Shown: in pieces, positions 1 through 11,440 of the stretch
Layout of the letters: each line of letters begins with the position of its first letter
Position numbering within the stretch: the stretch's first letter is position 1
Origin: Dromiciops gliroides
Taxonomy: Eukaryota > Chordata > Mammalia > Microbiotheria > Microbiotheriidae
Assembly: GCF_019393635.1 (NCBI RefSeq)
Contig: NC_057866.1
Span: forward strand, 172,888,403-172,952,402
Reading direction: 5' to 3'
DNA: 64,000 nucleotides
Notes under the pieces: model-generated
Told to the model about the DNA's origin: nothing
What the model saw: only the letters and a program-made list of their open reading frames with translations
Databases searched by the model: none
Program-made: the position numbers and the translations under genes

Positions 1-1280
1 ATCATGATTCTCCCAGAAGCAGCTCTCTATTGTCCTTCATATTTGAAACCATCTTAACAAACTGATTGGGTCTGCATATCTGACAGACTCTTGTTACAGT
101 GAATTGTCAGTCTCTTACTCACACAGAACTTTAAAGAGGCCAAATGTTTGCAGGAAGAAAATGTAACAAGTCATTTTTATAACACACTTCCTTTTTTCAG
201 TAAGAGGCCATCCCAGAAAGGAAGCAAGGAAGGAACACCAAGAGGTATGGCTAGGAGCACCTTCTTCCTCTCCCAATGAACAGCCCTTCCTTCTCCTCTC
301 AAGTTAGATGTATGCTATAAATCCAAGCCTACTTTCCTGACCTGTGTTTGACCCACATCACTTCTCCAGCTCACACTCTAGTCTACTCAGGACATAAAAA
401 ATAGAATGAAAATTCAGGTTTCCTTAGCTTTCTCTTTTTTTAAATAGGAATTTCAGGCAAATTATCATTAAAGACATTTGAATCATTTAAAAATTTAAAT
501 AATTAGATTTCTTCCTAATGTCAAACACTATGATAAATGGTTTATCTTTAGAAGATAAGTTGTTCTTTCTGTTTTCCTTTCCCTCTTTTCATTGTTCCAC
601 ATTCTACCTCTTATCTTCTCCTCCACAATATAGTTTGGTAGCTTCCAAATCTACTGAGTCATGTTCTGTTATTAAAAAAAACTGAATTTTTAAATGGGTG
701 TAAGGCTTTTAATTTTAGAATAATAAGTGATATAAAACAGGTATGCACAAAAGGGAGAAAAATGAGCAAGGGCCTTATGAGAAATCTAGACCTAAATTAT
801 GGAAGTATGCTAACTAAAAGTTTGTTGTGGTTGTGGTTGTTATTTTTATTAATGAGGCAATTCTAATATTTTTTAGACAATCATATGTCTTCTCCCACCT
901 CACTCATTTATTACAAGTCTGTGCTTTTGGCTGAATACGAAGGAAGGAAATTAAATGATAAAACAAAAATGGAGTTCAAATACCTACACTAAACACATTA
1001 GAGTTGTCAAAATTCATATTTTGTAATGGAATTTTATTGTCATAATTATTTCTAGAAATCATTCTCACTTCATTATCTTGACCCCCACCTTGGAGATTTA
1101 ATTTTTTTAAAGACCACACAAATGTCTTCAAGGGCTTTGGCCACTGACCCAAAGGGGTAAAAAACAAACAAACAAACAAAAGAACTAACTTATTACTCCT
1201 CTCTATGTGTTTCTTTGGTCTTGAAATGAACAAATGTGCCCTGGAAATTCCCTAGGAAAAGGGCTCCCTGGGGGCATGGA
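1..1280. other. AT-rich unique or decayed intergenic sequence
   Basis: No gene-like frame, RNA gene or clear repeat was recognised. The only small frames have no familiar motif. Confidence 0.5.
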
Positions 1281-1289
1281 ATTATAGAC

Positions 1290-1400
1290 TCTTTATAATG
1301 GAAGGAACCATGGTGATCAATCAGTCCTATTTTCCTAATTTTACATATGAGAAAATTCAGATACTTGATGCTAAATGCCTAACCTAAGACATCAGAGCCA
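1290..1400 (-). mobile_element. MIR fragment, reverse
   Basis: GAAGGAACCATGGTGATCAA, then TTTTACATATGAGAAAATTC, the order expected of a reverse MIR; diverged. Confidence 0.45.
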
Positions 1401-1442
1401 TAACATCACTTTCTAGAAAGTGACTAAAATGTTTTAGTCAGA

Positions 1443-1612
1443 GGGCAGCTAGGTGGCACAGTGGATAAAGCACTGGGTCTGGATTCAAGAGGCCCAGAGT
1501 TCAAATCTGACCTCAGACACTTGACACTTACTAGCTGTGTGACCCTGGGCAAGTTACTTAACCCTCATTGCCAAGCAAAAAATAAATAAATAAACAAATA
1601 AATAATAAAACA
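1443..1612 (+). mobile_element. tRNA-derived marsupial SINE (WSINE1-like)
   Basis: Starts GGGCAGCTAGGTGGCACAGT with an intact A-box region, B-box-like GAGTTCAAATC, then GTGTGACCCTGGGCAAG, and ends in an AAATA-rich tail. Confidence 0.93.
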
Positions 1613-1718
1613 AAATGCTCTAGTTGGAAGAACAATTGGAGTGGTGAAAAAAGGGAATATATAGGAAAGGAGATGACTCAGTGATTGTCCAAAATCTTTC
1701 AGTTGCTGGGAGACAATC

Positions 1719-1720
1719 TT

Positions 1721-1797
<77 letters not shown>
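1719..1797. repeat. (TTTA)n microsatellite
   Basis: About twenty uninterrupted TTTA units. The Leu-Phe-Ile-Tyr frame over it is an artefact. Confidence 0.97.
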
Positions 1798-1801
<4 letters not shown>

Positions 1802-2579
1802 AGAATCAGACAGGCTAGTAAAAATAATAGGCCTTTGTTACTCTATTCTTTTAACTCACACAATGCAAGGCTTAAGGAGAAACTTAGGGTGAAGTGTAGT
1901 AAGCAAAGACTACAAGCAAGGGAGGAGAGGCTATGGGTTTCTTAGCAGGTGGTTGAATTCATACTCAAACTCATTTGATTGGCTTTCTTTTTTTTAATCT
2001 CCCATGTTCCAGGAAGGGAGATGTCAGGGACTGGCCAGTTAAAAACATGCAAAGTCATCTAAGCATTCATCTTAGAATGAGGAGGTAGGTTAAACTATTT
2101 TAATTATAGTAGTTGACTATCATATAGGTAATGAATGTAGGGAATAAATATTGTGGTAAACTATTCACAAGGCATTCACTCATTCAATATAAAACTATTA
2201 GGTATTAAATCATTTTAATTATGTTTTATATTTTGATATATTTATTTATCAAATCTCATAGAGATAATGAATAGGACAAATATTGTACTAAATTGTTCAT
2301 GAGATTTTAGTTCATTGTTAATACTTTTTCATAGTAAAGTATTAGGTAGTATGGGAGATATTTTGGGCTTAAATTTCATCAAAAATAATTTTTTTGACCA
2401 GTTTTCCCTATGGCACTCAAGCTGGAAAGAGCAGGAAGAGGTCTTGAAATAAGGAAGGATGGGTGAGGTCCTTGGGAGGAAGACACAGTGTAAGTGAAGT
2501 GAGGGAACTGAACTGACAGCTTCTTTAAGGATTCCTGACACCACAGATTAGGGAGTGGGTGGGGTCATGACGGCAAAAA

Positions 2580-2715
2580 ATAATAATTGCCCATATTTGT
2601 AAAGCACTCTGTGGTTTACATATCACTTCCTTTAACAAAACCCTCTAAAGTAAATATAATTATTGTTAATAACTTCATTTTAAGAATGAAAATGATAAAG
2701 CTCAAGTTTCCTTAT
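2580..2715 (-). mobile_element. Core-SINE (MIR/THER-like) fragment
   Basis: AAAGCACTCTGTGGTTTACA, then a decayed reverse-MIR middle. No SINE head remains. Confidence 0.4.
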
Positions 2716-2904
2716 GAACAATACAGAATAAAGTCTCATTTGCATAGGAACAATTTAACATTATGAAGAGGTAGAGAAATATCTCTTTTTAAATAAAGAT
2801 TAGAGAAATATGAATATAAAGAAACAATTTCAAGGTCAACAAAGAACTTGGTGACCACATTGAAGCCTTCAGAGCTATAAGTATGATTGGCATCTCAATT
2901 CATT

Positions 2905-2906
<2 letters not shown>

Positions 2907-2939
<33 letters not shown>
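2907..2939. repeat. (TA)n microsatellite
   Basis: Perfect TA run abutting the A-tail side of the reverse SINE that follows, so it probably grew from that tail. Confidence 0.95.
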
Positions 2940-2942
<3 letters not shown>

Positions 2943-3076
2943 AGGCAATTGGGGGTTAAGTGACTTGCTCAGTGTCAGACAGCTAGTAAGTGTTAAGTGT
3001 CTGAGGCCAGATTTGAACTCAGGTCCTTTTGAATCCAGGGCTGGTGCTCTATCCACTGTGCAACCTAGCTGCCCCC
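2940..3076 (-). mobile_element. tRNA-derived marsupial SINE, reverse
   Basis: TGAGGCAATTGGGGGTTAAG through to CAACCTAGCTGCCCCC, with slight decay. A second short TA run follows it. Confidence 0.92.
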
Positions 3077-3715
3077 ATTTGTATATATATTTTGAGACAA
3101 AAGATAGTAAGACTAAACAAAGGAGAAACAATAGACATTTGGAGATTAGGGCATGACAACATAAAAGGCTCTATGTGATAGGGGAGTTGTGAGCAATTAA
3201 GCAAAACGTCAATTATTGAAAGTCAGGAGTCTCTCATTTAAGTCACTTAAAGGCAAAGGAACTGAATATAAGAATTTAGTTATAGAAAAACTTGATATAA
3301 GAACGTGAAGATTATCCACAAAAATATAAAATACCCAAATTAACAACACAAAATATATATTTTAAATTAAGCAATGTCAGGAAATAAAAATGAACCTGCT
3401 CTAATTAAAGTATTAAAGCAAAAGCAAAATAATTAAGTCCTTCATCTCAATTTACAGGTACTTTTAGCAAACCAATAACGAACAATATGTATAGTGCACA
3501 AATTATTCCCCAAAACTGGGAAAGAACGCATCCAATGAAACACCTTTCAAAAGGCAAATATATTGGGTTGCTATGATTTTTAAATGTTGCATGTATATTC
3601 AGATGAGGTCACAGTATTATTAGTTTTATTTAATTGTCTTAATTTGTTACAAGAAACTTCTCATGAAGTATTAGAAATCTGTAAATACAAATAATGTAGA
3701 AATAAAACTTCAGAA
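3077..3715. other. AT-rich intergenic stretch
   Basis: No gene or identifiable element; probably very old LINE debris leading into the L1 fragment that follows. Confidence 0.4.
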
Positions 3716-4565
3716 AATTACAAAGAGAACTATTTCAAACCAATTAAAAATTAAGAAATAGATCTGTGAAAAAGACTAGTTATCATCTCAAAAACTCAGT
3801 GATTTACTAATTTAGAAATATAAATTACCCATTTCACGAGAATTTCTGGGAAAACTAGAAAGCAGTTTAGCAGAAATTGTATTTGGACCAATATCTCATA
3901 CCATCTGCCATAATAAATTCAAAATGGATATATACCTTCAATATTAAAAGTCTGAAAAAAAATTTTTTTAATTAGAAGAAATACGAATTAGGTACTTTTC
4001 ACATCCATACTTTACAAAACTATGGCTAGGAGGTGAGTTCTTTACCAAACAAAGGATACAGTTAATCACCAAAATGAAATAGATAATTTCCATTATATTA
4101 AATTGAAAAGCTTTTGTAGAAACGAAATTATTATAAATAAAATAATAAGGGTCTACTCAGGGAGGGAGTGGAAATCTTTGCATTAAATAACTGAAAATAG
4201 TCTGAGGTACAGGACATATAGGCAAGTAACAGAAATATATAAGACCAACCTCCATTCCCCAACAGACAAGTAGTAAAAGGATATGGACAAGTGATTCTCA
4301 AAAGAAAAAATTATAAACTATTGTCAAGCTTATGACACACCACTTCAAATCACCAATAATTGAAGAAATAGAAATCAAAACAAAACTCTGCAGTTTTATC
4401 TAATGTTAAGCAACTGGAAAATATGTTAAAAGATAACAAATATAGGCATGCAAATGCACTGATGGTAAAGCTATGAATTGACCCAATTATTCTGCATAGC
4501 AATTTGAAATTATACAAATATATTGACTGAAATGTCTATATTCTTTGAAACAGATATTACACTAT
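3716..4565 (+). mobile_element. Ancient L1 ORF2 3'-region fragment
   Basis: Decayed L1 landmarks occur in order: AAACTAGAAAGCAGTTTAGC, ATCTCATACCATCTGCCATA, CCAAACAAAGGATACAG, ATTAAATTGAAAAGCTTTTG, then GATATGGACAAGTGATTCTC. Frames are broken throughout. Confidence 0.75.
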
Positions 4566-4569
4566 TAGT

Positions 4570-5160
4570 CGTATGCTTATTCAATCAATCTAGCATGTAT
4601 TTAGCACCTACTATCTTCTAGGCACAGTGCTTGGCAATTGAAATACAAGTACAAATAATGAAATTATTCCTACTTATATTCCAGTGAGGGAGAAACATTC
4701 ATGTCAAAATGGGCATAGCATAAATATAAAGTTAATAAATAAAACAAACAAGTAAGTAAATAAATGAACAACAAGAAAATAAACAAATGAATGAATGAAC
4801 AAATAAATAAATAAACAACAAATAGATGGATGAATAAATAAATGGATGAATGAATAAATGTTTTATATTTATTTGTACACATACATAAATATATGAAGTA
4901 ATTAAATTCAATGTAGGTAGGAGTAGGTTAGGCTACTAGCAGCTGGTAAGATCAGCACGGCTTTTCATGCAGAATATGGTGACTAAAGTAAATGGCAAAG
5001 GAAGAGAGAACTAGAAGACAAATATAAGGATGGAATATATTCTAGGCATAGGAACATCCACTACAATGACCCAGAAATGGGACATGGGGGGAATATCATG
5101 AGTGAGGAACAGAGAGAAGGCCAGTTTGGCTGAATCTCAGAATATGGGAGGTTAATGATC
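4570..5160 (+). mobile_element. Old dispersed mammalian repeat (family not named)
   Basis: Begins with the common unit TTTAGCACCTACTATCTTCT...GGCACAGTGC, then TATTCCAGTGAGGGAGAAAC, an AAAT-rich microsatellite, and GAGAAGGCCAGTTTGGCTGA. The same unit recurs near 6525, 21140, 28025, 43670, 52680 and 59690. Confidence 0.55.
4735..4860. repeat. AAAT/GAAT-rich degenerate microsatellite
   Basis: Alternating AAATAAAC, AAATGAATG and similar units inside the old dispersed repeat. Confidence 0.85.
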
Positions 5161-5176
5161 AATAATAAAGAGAGAG

Positions 5177-5330
5177 GGGAGGCTAGGTGGCGCAGTGGAT
5201 AGAGCACCGGCCCTGGAGTCAGGAGTACCTGAGTTCAAATCCGGCCTCAGACACTTAACATTTACTAGCTGTGTGACCCTGGGCAAGTTACTTAACCCCA
5301 ATTGCCTCACTAAAAACAAACAAAAAAAAA
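5177..5330 (+). mobile_element. tRNA-derived marsupial SINE with intact target duplication
   Basis: Full-length plus copy. The 16-bp duplication AATAATAAAGAGAGAG is found at 5161-5176 and 5331-5346. Confidence 0.95.
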
Positions 5331-5359
5331 TAATAATAAAGAGAGAGACACATATGCTC

Positions 5360-5500
5360 CAAAATATTATTGACATCATTTTTGTAGTAGGAAACGATTG
5401 TAAATAAGGTAGATGTCCATTGATTGTAAAATGGCTAAACAAATTGTAGAAGATGAATGTAATAAAATGTTACTGCATATTTAAAATGATGAATTCATTT
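5360..5500 (+). mobile_element. Ancient L1 fragment
   Basis: GTCCATTGATTGTAAAATGG, then CTAAACAAATTGTAGAAGAT: the decayed counterpart of the L1 text CCATCAATTGGGGAATGG seen intact at 22.8 and 26.9 kb. Confidence 0.55.
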
Positions 5501-5519
5501 CTAAATTGTTATGCAACAT

Positions 5520-5800
5520 AACCTTCAACCTATCCAATTTTATTGGACATTAGCTCTACCCCATTCCATGCCCTGTGATCAAGCCAAAAACTAGTTTTCT
5601 TTGTTCCTCACTTAGTACATTCCATTTCAGCGCCTTCATACTCATAGTTCCCCATAGCTGGAATGCACTCCTTTTTCCAATCTAATCCAATCTGATAAAC
5701 ATTTATTAAGTATCCACTATGTTCCAGAAACTGTGTTAATTCTGGGGATAGAATTAATGAAAAGAAGACAGTCCTACTTAAGAGGAAGAGTCCACTTCTT
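5520..5800 (+). mobile_element. L2 fragment followed by the dispersed-repeat unit
   Basis: CCATAGCTGGAATGCACTCC is typical L2. AAACATTTATTAAGTATCCA...ATGTTCCAG begins another old repeat unit. Confidence 0.5.
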
Positions 5801-5919
5801 ACTTGAATCCACAGTTCAAGCATCATCTTCTGCCTTTCTTGGTGTTTAGTACTGCTAATATCCTCCTTCCCAAACTACCTTGAATTTAGCTACTGTGGAC
5901 ATATTTTATTAACTTTACA

Positions 5920-5985
5920 TTATATATGTATGTATATATATATGTGTGTGTGTATGTATATACATATATATATACACACAAGTAC
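5920..5985. repeat. TA/TG compound microsatellite
   Basis: Alternating TATA and TGTG runs. Confidence 0.9.
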
Positions 5986-6009
5986 TAATATACAAGCATA
6001 CTAATGTAC

Positions 6010-6340
6010 AAGTACTAATAGTGAAAAAATTCTTACTTGCAAGGAGATTATATTCTTATGGAGGAGACGCAGCATGTAAATAGATGTCTCTCTCATGTTA
6101 GATGTCTCCTCCATTAGAATATAATCTCCTAGGGGGTAGCTAGGTGGCACAGTGGATAGAGCACCAGCCCTAGAGTCAGGAGGACTTGAGTTCAAATCCA
6201 GCCTCAGGCACATGACACTTACTAGCTGTGTGACCCTGGACAAGCCACTTAACTCTCACTGCCCCACAAAACACACACATATCCACACACAAAAGAATAT
6301 AATCTCCTTGCAAGTAAGAATTGTTTCACTATTAATACTT
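6010..6340. repeat. Inverted duplication (59-bp arms) later split by a SINE
   Basis: The left arm 6010-6068 is the near-exact reverse complement of 6104-6130 joined to 6309-6340, that is, of the right arm with the SINE removed. Arms differ at only a few positions and the loop is about 35 bp. The right arm reads on into an L2/MIR-like end (GTAGGTGCTTAAAAA), so the left arm is the copied, inverted one. Confidence 0.88.
6131..6293 (+). mobile_element. tRNA-derived marsupial SINE inserted in a palindrome arm
   Basis: Full-length plus copy ending in a CA-rich tail. The 15-bp duplication AGAATATAATCTCCT is at 6116-6130 and 6294-6308. Confidence 0.95.
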
Positions 6341-6524
6341 GGATTTCAAGTGCCTGGAACAATACCTGATGCATAGTAGGTGCTTAAAAATCATTATTAG
6401 TTAATTTAAAAAATATGTACAGTGACTACAGTAATATAAATGGAAAGAATATCAAAAATAATCAAAACTGAATGGTGAGAAATTATGACCAAACTTAAGC
6501 ATATGTCATAGGTAACAATCAAAA

Positions 6525-6895
6525 AAAATTATGAAATGCCTACTATGTTGTAGAAAATTAAAATAATTCCTTTCCTTAATGAGTTCACATTCTTGCCAGG
6601 GGGGGCAAGATATACTTTTATAGGTATATACAAAATAGAAACAAGGCAATTCAGTTTAGGAAACATTATTAGAAGGTAGGGGTGATCAGAAAAAACATGC
6701 ATGGAAGGTTGTGTATGAGCTGACCCTTGAAGGAAAAATTGACAATGAGGGAAGTGTCTGGGAGTAGACATTCCCATAGAAAGAAAAAGCATGAGCAGAG
6801 GTTCAGTCATATATTTCTCACAGAAACATCTAGACAAAGTAGACATGTACATGCCTCTAGGACCAACAGCAAAGTTAATGGCCAATGCTTGTGAA
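6525..6895 (+). mobile_element. Old dispersed mammalian repeat (same family as 4570 and 43670)
   Basis: Order of parts: TATGAAATGCCTACTATGTT, a cluster ending TGAGCTGACCCTTGAAGG, GGGAGTAGACATTCCCATAG, then AAAGCATGAGCAGAGG. The minus-strand 118-codon frame has no recognisable protein. Confidence 0.5.
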
Positions 6896-6928
6896 CCCGA
6901 ATATTCTGTACTTTAATTGGGGTTGGTA

Positions 6929-7700
6929 GTGTGGAACACTCCCCTTACCTTGTGTAAAGGAAAAGGGATCTTGAATTGCTAGGCAATGTTGAATTCCTAG
7001 ACTTCATGGGAAGCATCAATCTCGGAGATTGCCTCATGGGTGAACCAAAGTTCAAGATCTACTAGAGAGAAAAGGAATTTCCTGAACAATTTTGCTTCTT
7101 GGAGAAGGATGAGGATCACCCACATGGTCCCCGAGTCTGGAGGAACAGTGAAAGGGACTTGGGGAGGAAAGACTGGACCTCATCATCCTAATTATTACAC
7201 TGAATTATTTGAATAATGTAAACCAAGGGGAAGGGATGGTGTATTTTGCAACTCCAAAAAATGTTTCCCTTTCAGGGTTGTCCAAGCCCTCAGAAGGTTG
7301 ATGTGGGATAAAAGAGAGACTCACAAATCTTAGAACTACTGTAGGTGCTTTTTTGTGTGTTTGTGTTTTTATTTATAGTCTTTTGTGAGTCCTTTGAGTT
7401 CTTTATGTATTTTCTGTGTTTATTTATGGTCTTCTATGAATCCTTCGTGTCTTCTTTGGATTGAAATACAAGTTGTCCTATCCACATTTGGGAAAAATCT
7501 AGACATGAATTATGTCTAAGAATTATCTTGGAGTTTCCCCAGGAGTAAACTATGAGATGGGTGCATGAGCCAAAGAAAGAAAATAAGCCCCTAGAATAAG
7601 TTTTTCCAGACCGAATTCATGTGAGCTCAGGGTCTTGGTTGGGGAAAGTTGTAGATATCTGCACCACCCAGGCCATATGTATTAAAAATGACAAGATATT
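6929..7700. other. Unclassified sequence, possibly ERV or LTR derived
   Basis: A mixed-composition stretch starting TGTGGAACACTCCCC, with short direct repeats around TTTATTTATAGTCTTTTGTG and TTTATTTATGGTCTTCTATG. It lies directly beside a probable LTR. No pol-like frame was seen. Confidence 0.25.
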
Positions 7701-7739
7701 GTGGGTTTTTTTAATTTTTTTTTTTTAGTGAAATGCTTG

Positions 7740-8285
7740 TGTAGTACACAATACAGTATTAAACGGCTAAAATTCTAGCTAAACTGTCTAAAATATCTAA
7801 TGAGTGGTCACCAATAAATTATAAACTTTAGCAAGAGTTAGACTTTTAAGCATTTATTAAGGAGAAAAAGAATTTGGTAAAGATAGAGAGAAAGGCCTAC
7901 ATTCATCTATCTATTAAAGGGAGAGTGCATTTCTAGCTCCGCTCTCTGCCAGAGTCCACAGGAAAGAGCGCCCCAGTCAGAGCGCCTGGCTCCCCCTTCT
8001 TCCTCCCACAAGCAAACATCACTTCCTCACGCCAAAGAAAAGATGCATGGTCTTGCCCTTAAAGACCTTCACTTCATGGCGGAGCTTTTCTATAGTAAGT
8101 CTCCAGCAGCTGGCATCATTCCAATCGTTACAACAGGGAGTAACAAGTTTGGGGTATGTCATTCAAAACTTATGGCAGAGCTTTGTACAATAAGTACACA
8201 TCATAGGCTTGCAACAAATGTTAATTCTGAAGAAGAAAAAATACTAGGTAAGATGCCCCTTTCTGATGCTTTGACTACATAACTG
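7740..8285 (-). mobile_element. Probable ERV LTR, reverse
   Basis: On the minus strand, a GC-richer block (CTCTGGCAGAGAGCGGAGCT) is followed by AATAAATGCTTAAAAG as polyadenylation signal and a U5-like AT-rich end. This is the layout of a retroviral LTR. Edges are uncertain (candidate TG...CA at 7778-8280) and no proviral genes were seen. Confidence 0.5.
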
Positions 8286-8447
8286 AAAAAAAAACAAGAA
8301 AAAACAGAAAATAGATTTGGTTTGACTCCATAACATCTATTTGCATAAATGTCAGGGTCAATGAAATCCTTTTCTAATAGTCTGAGAATATGTCAGGATC
8401 AAGAAAGCTTATGGGAAAAAAAAAACCACAAGATAGAAACACATTTG

Positions 8448-8660
8448 AAGGTAGCATGGTACAGTAAAAAGCTCATTGTATTTGAAGTGAGAGAACTGGA
8501 GTTCAAAGCCCAGCTCTATTTAGAATTTGAGGGAAACTGGGCCAATCACTAAAGGCCTCTAAGAATGATATTCATCCTCTAGAAAATGAGGGGGTGGACT
8601 GAATGACCTTTAAAGAAAGTCCTTTCTAGTTCTAAGTCTATAATTCTATGATCCTTCAAA
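8448..8660 (+). mobile_element. MIR, plus
   Basis: GCATGGTACAGTAAAAAGC, GAACTGGAGTTCAAAGCCC, GAAAATGAGGGGGTGGACTG and TAAGTCTATAATTCTATGAT occur in MIR order. Confidence 0.8.
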
Positions 8661-8959
8661 ATTCCTGAAGCTATTATGCTGTGGACCACATGTTCATAAA
8701 TAAATGAACTCAAAAAGAATTCTTAAAATTATTCTGACTCATTCCTATTCTTTTCCATATAGCATTTAATCAAAGTGACAAACCAACCATAAACACATAA
8801 ATATGAGGGCATCAGCCACACTTATCACAAGTAGTGACTTTCTTTTTACCCTGCAACAGGGAAAAAAGAGGTAAAACAAAGCATTCAGAGCAGAGCCCAT
8901 CTCTCCAACCCCATAGTCTACAACCTATACTCCGAGTTCAAAGACATGAGATTATAGCA

Positions 8960-9035
8960 ATTAGTGCCTCATCATATTCATTCAGCACTTATCCGTGTCT
9001 GGCAATAGTGGGTGCTTAATAAATGTTATTGATTG
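8960..9035 (+). mobile_element. L2/MIR 3' end
   Basis: Ends GGGTGCTTAATAAATGTTAT with GATT repeats, the hallmark LINE2 terminus. Confidence 0.6.
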
Positions 9036-9470
9036 ATTGATCCTAAATCACTGCAAAACTGGAACTAGATAAAAATGGCCAACAGATTTATAAAATGCTG
9101 CAGAAACTTGGGCATTTCTCATGGTCACTATAATCCCACGACTCAAATCAGACAGTGATCCAACCTGACAGCTGTATGTCTAAGTCTCAGAGTAATGGAG
9201 GGGTAAACTCTGTTTCAGGTGTTATAGAATCCCTCTTTTTTTTCCTCTCAAAAATTAATACTATCCTACACGCTAAATTGCAACTATTTTCCCAGGTGCT
9301 TCAAGTCTTGAAATTCAGATTAAATGAAACCATGTCATAATGTCAGTGAATTGATGAAGAAGCTAAAACACTCCACTTCAGAAAAAAAATAGACAATGGG
9401 TCCTTTGACCTCAAGAATAAAATCTACTCAAGGAGACATAGAAGACATACTCATAAAAAAGATAGTCTAC
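9036..9470. other. Intergenic, no feature recognised
   Basis: Short frames here (for example 9155-9340) have no family resemblance. Confidence 0.45.
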
Positions 9471-9644
9471 AGGTCATAGATCACATGACTGGATCATTTT
9501 TCCTCCTCATCCCCCTCAGCAGCACTCAATACAGAACTTTGGAAACTATAGGCACTTGATAAATAGCTGTTGAATTAATGGCAATGTACAATGTGTCCAA
9601 TGAGCAGTATAGACAATGCATGGTAGAGGGAACTAATATTTTGA

Positions 9645-9915
9645 ACTAGAGGCAGCTAAGTTCCTGGAACATTATTGGAATTGAATAAATGGTAGATAGA
9701 GTACTAAGCCTCTCTATATATAGTCAAGGAGACCTGAGTTCAAATCCAGCCTCATTGCCTCCTTTACTGTGTGACCCTAGGAAAGTCATTTAATCTCCAT
9801 CTGCCTCAGTTTTCTTAACTATAAAATGGGGATAATATTAGCACCTATTTCACATGGCTGCTATAAGGATTAAATAAGATATTTGTAGACATTTAATAAA
9901 TGCTCATTCCTTTCC
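9645..9915 (+). mobile_element. MIR/MAR-type core-SINE, near full length
   Basis: AGAGGCAGCTAAGTTCCTGG at the start, GAGTTCAAATCCAGCC, TGTGACCCTAGGAAAGTC, CTGCCTCAGTTTTCTTAACT, then ACATTTAATAAATGCTC. It spans head, core and tail. Confidence 0.8.
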
Positions 9916-10669
9916 TTTTCCCAACTAGTGTGGCAAAGAAAGGCTTGAACTAGACCTTGAAAAATAGATAGGATTTACATAGAAACCAATAAGCCACCTA
10001 ATTTTGATCAATAAGGGAAAGATTATAAAGTCTATGGTTTGCTCTGCTTGTTTTCTGAAATATTCACCCAAAGGAGATTTTTCTATCATCTGTGGAATTA
10101 TCTGTCATCCTCACTTATATCTCTATTTTCAGAAATAATTCAGTTAGGAGGCAAAAAATTACTAAGTTGTAAAAATATTTTAAATAATAGAACAATTTAT
10201 TTTTAACAGACCTATAATTCCTCCAATGTATAGAGTTCTCAGTGAGGAATTTTCCCCATCAATATCTTTAACACAGCTACCCATTCACTGACAGCCTAAG
10301 TTGTTTTATTTGTGCTGCTTTCTTTCTATGGGGGCCATTGGAAGGGTTCTGGTTTGACTGGAGCAATTGATATCTGTGTGTTTGGCAGCACAATACTACT
10401 GCATTTATAAGAAACTCACAACTGTAAATAAGAATAAGGAAGTAAAATGGTATAATGCAGGCTTATTATTATTATTTTTATTTTTGTATCATGGACCCCT
10501 TTGGCTGTCTATTGAAACCAATAAAGCCCTTCTCAGAATAATGTTTTAAGTGCACATAATAAAATATACAGTACTATAGATCAAACCAATTATACTGAAA
10601 TGTAGTTACCAACTTTTTAAAAAACAAACCCATGATCCATGGGGGTAAGGAACCCCAGATATTTTGGAA

Positions 10670-10855
10670 ATAACACTAAACACAGGAGTGAGATGGCCTG
10701 GATTCCAGCCTCAGCTGTGTCCCTTACTAGTCTTGACAACATGAACAGGTTACTAAATTTCTACATCCTCTGATTCTTCATTTGTAAAATGAGGAAATTG
10801 AACTATTTTATGTCTAAAGAACATTTCTTCCAGTTCCAAATGTTTATAATCCATA
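10670..10855 (+). mobile_element. MIR, plus
   Basis: CAGGAGTGAGATGGCCTGGA, CATTTGTAAAATGAGGAAAT and CTTCCAGTTCCAAATG in MIR order. Confidence 0.7.
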
Positions 10856-11303
10856 ATAGCCAAAGGAAAGAATCTTTCTTTAAAAATTCATTTTAAAGTT
10901 TTTTTTTTAATTATCTCCAAAAAAATCTTGAAGAATTCATAAATTCTTACTCTGTGAAAAAAAAAAAGGCCAGAACAAAAATATGAACCTAACAATGGTC
11001 AATCCATATTCTCCCTTAGCACATAAGTTACTTCCTGACAATAACCAACCATTTAAAGAATGACTATTCCAATAGCAATAAATGCTACCCTTGGAGGATG
11101 GAAGCATTAATTCCACTGCCTATGCATCTCAGAAGCCCATTATGCATGAAGGATTGTGTTGACTGTAATAAAAATTCAACTTCAGGAAATAAGGAAGTGA
11201 CATTTTTAAGCTAACAGAAAGGTAAAGGGTATTTAAGTAGTCAAGTAGTCAATCTGTATGTGTTCCTGCAGTTTGGGATTTTTATTCCTGAGACTTTCCT
11301 GTT

Positions 11304-11440
11304 GAGCCACTAGGTGGCACAGTGGATAGAGCACTCAGGAGGACCTGAGTTCAAATCCGACCTGAGACACTTGACACTAGCTGAGTGACCCTGGGCAAGT
11401 CACTTAACCCTGACTGCCTTGCCAAAAGAAAAGAAAGAAA
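11304..11440 (+). mobile_element. tRNA-derived marsupial SINE with small internal deletion
   Basis: CACTAGGTGGCACAGTGGAT to a GAAAAGAAAG tail. The segment after GAGCAC is missing the usual CGGCCCTGGATT bases. Confidence 0.9.

Noticed and set aside
1443..1520. tRNA-like A and B boxes
   Set aside because: They belong to SINE heads; no cloverleaf with acceptor stem and anticodon arm can be drawn.
1685..1945. Open frame rich in Leu-Phe-Ile-Tyr
   Set aside because: Produced by the (TTTA)n microsatellite.
5152..5442. Recurrent frames with LPRVTQLVSVKCLRPDLNS-like wording across the window
   Set aside because: These are translations of the SINE; they recur at every copy on both strands and are not proteins.
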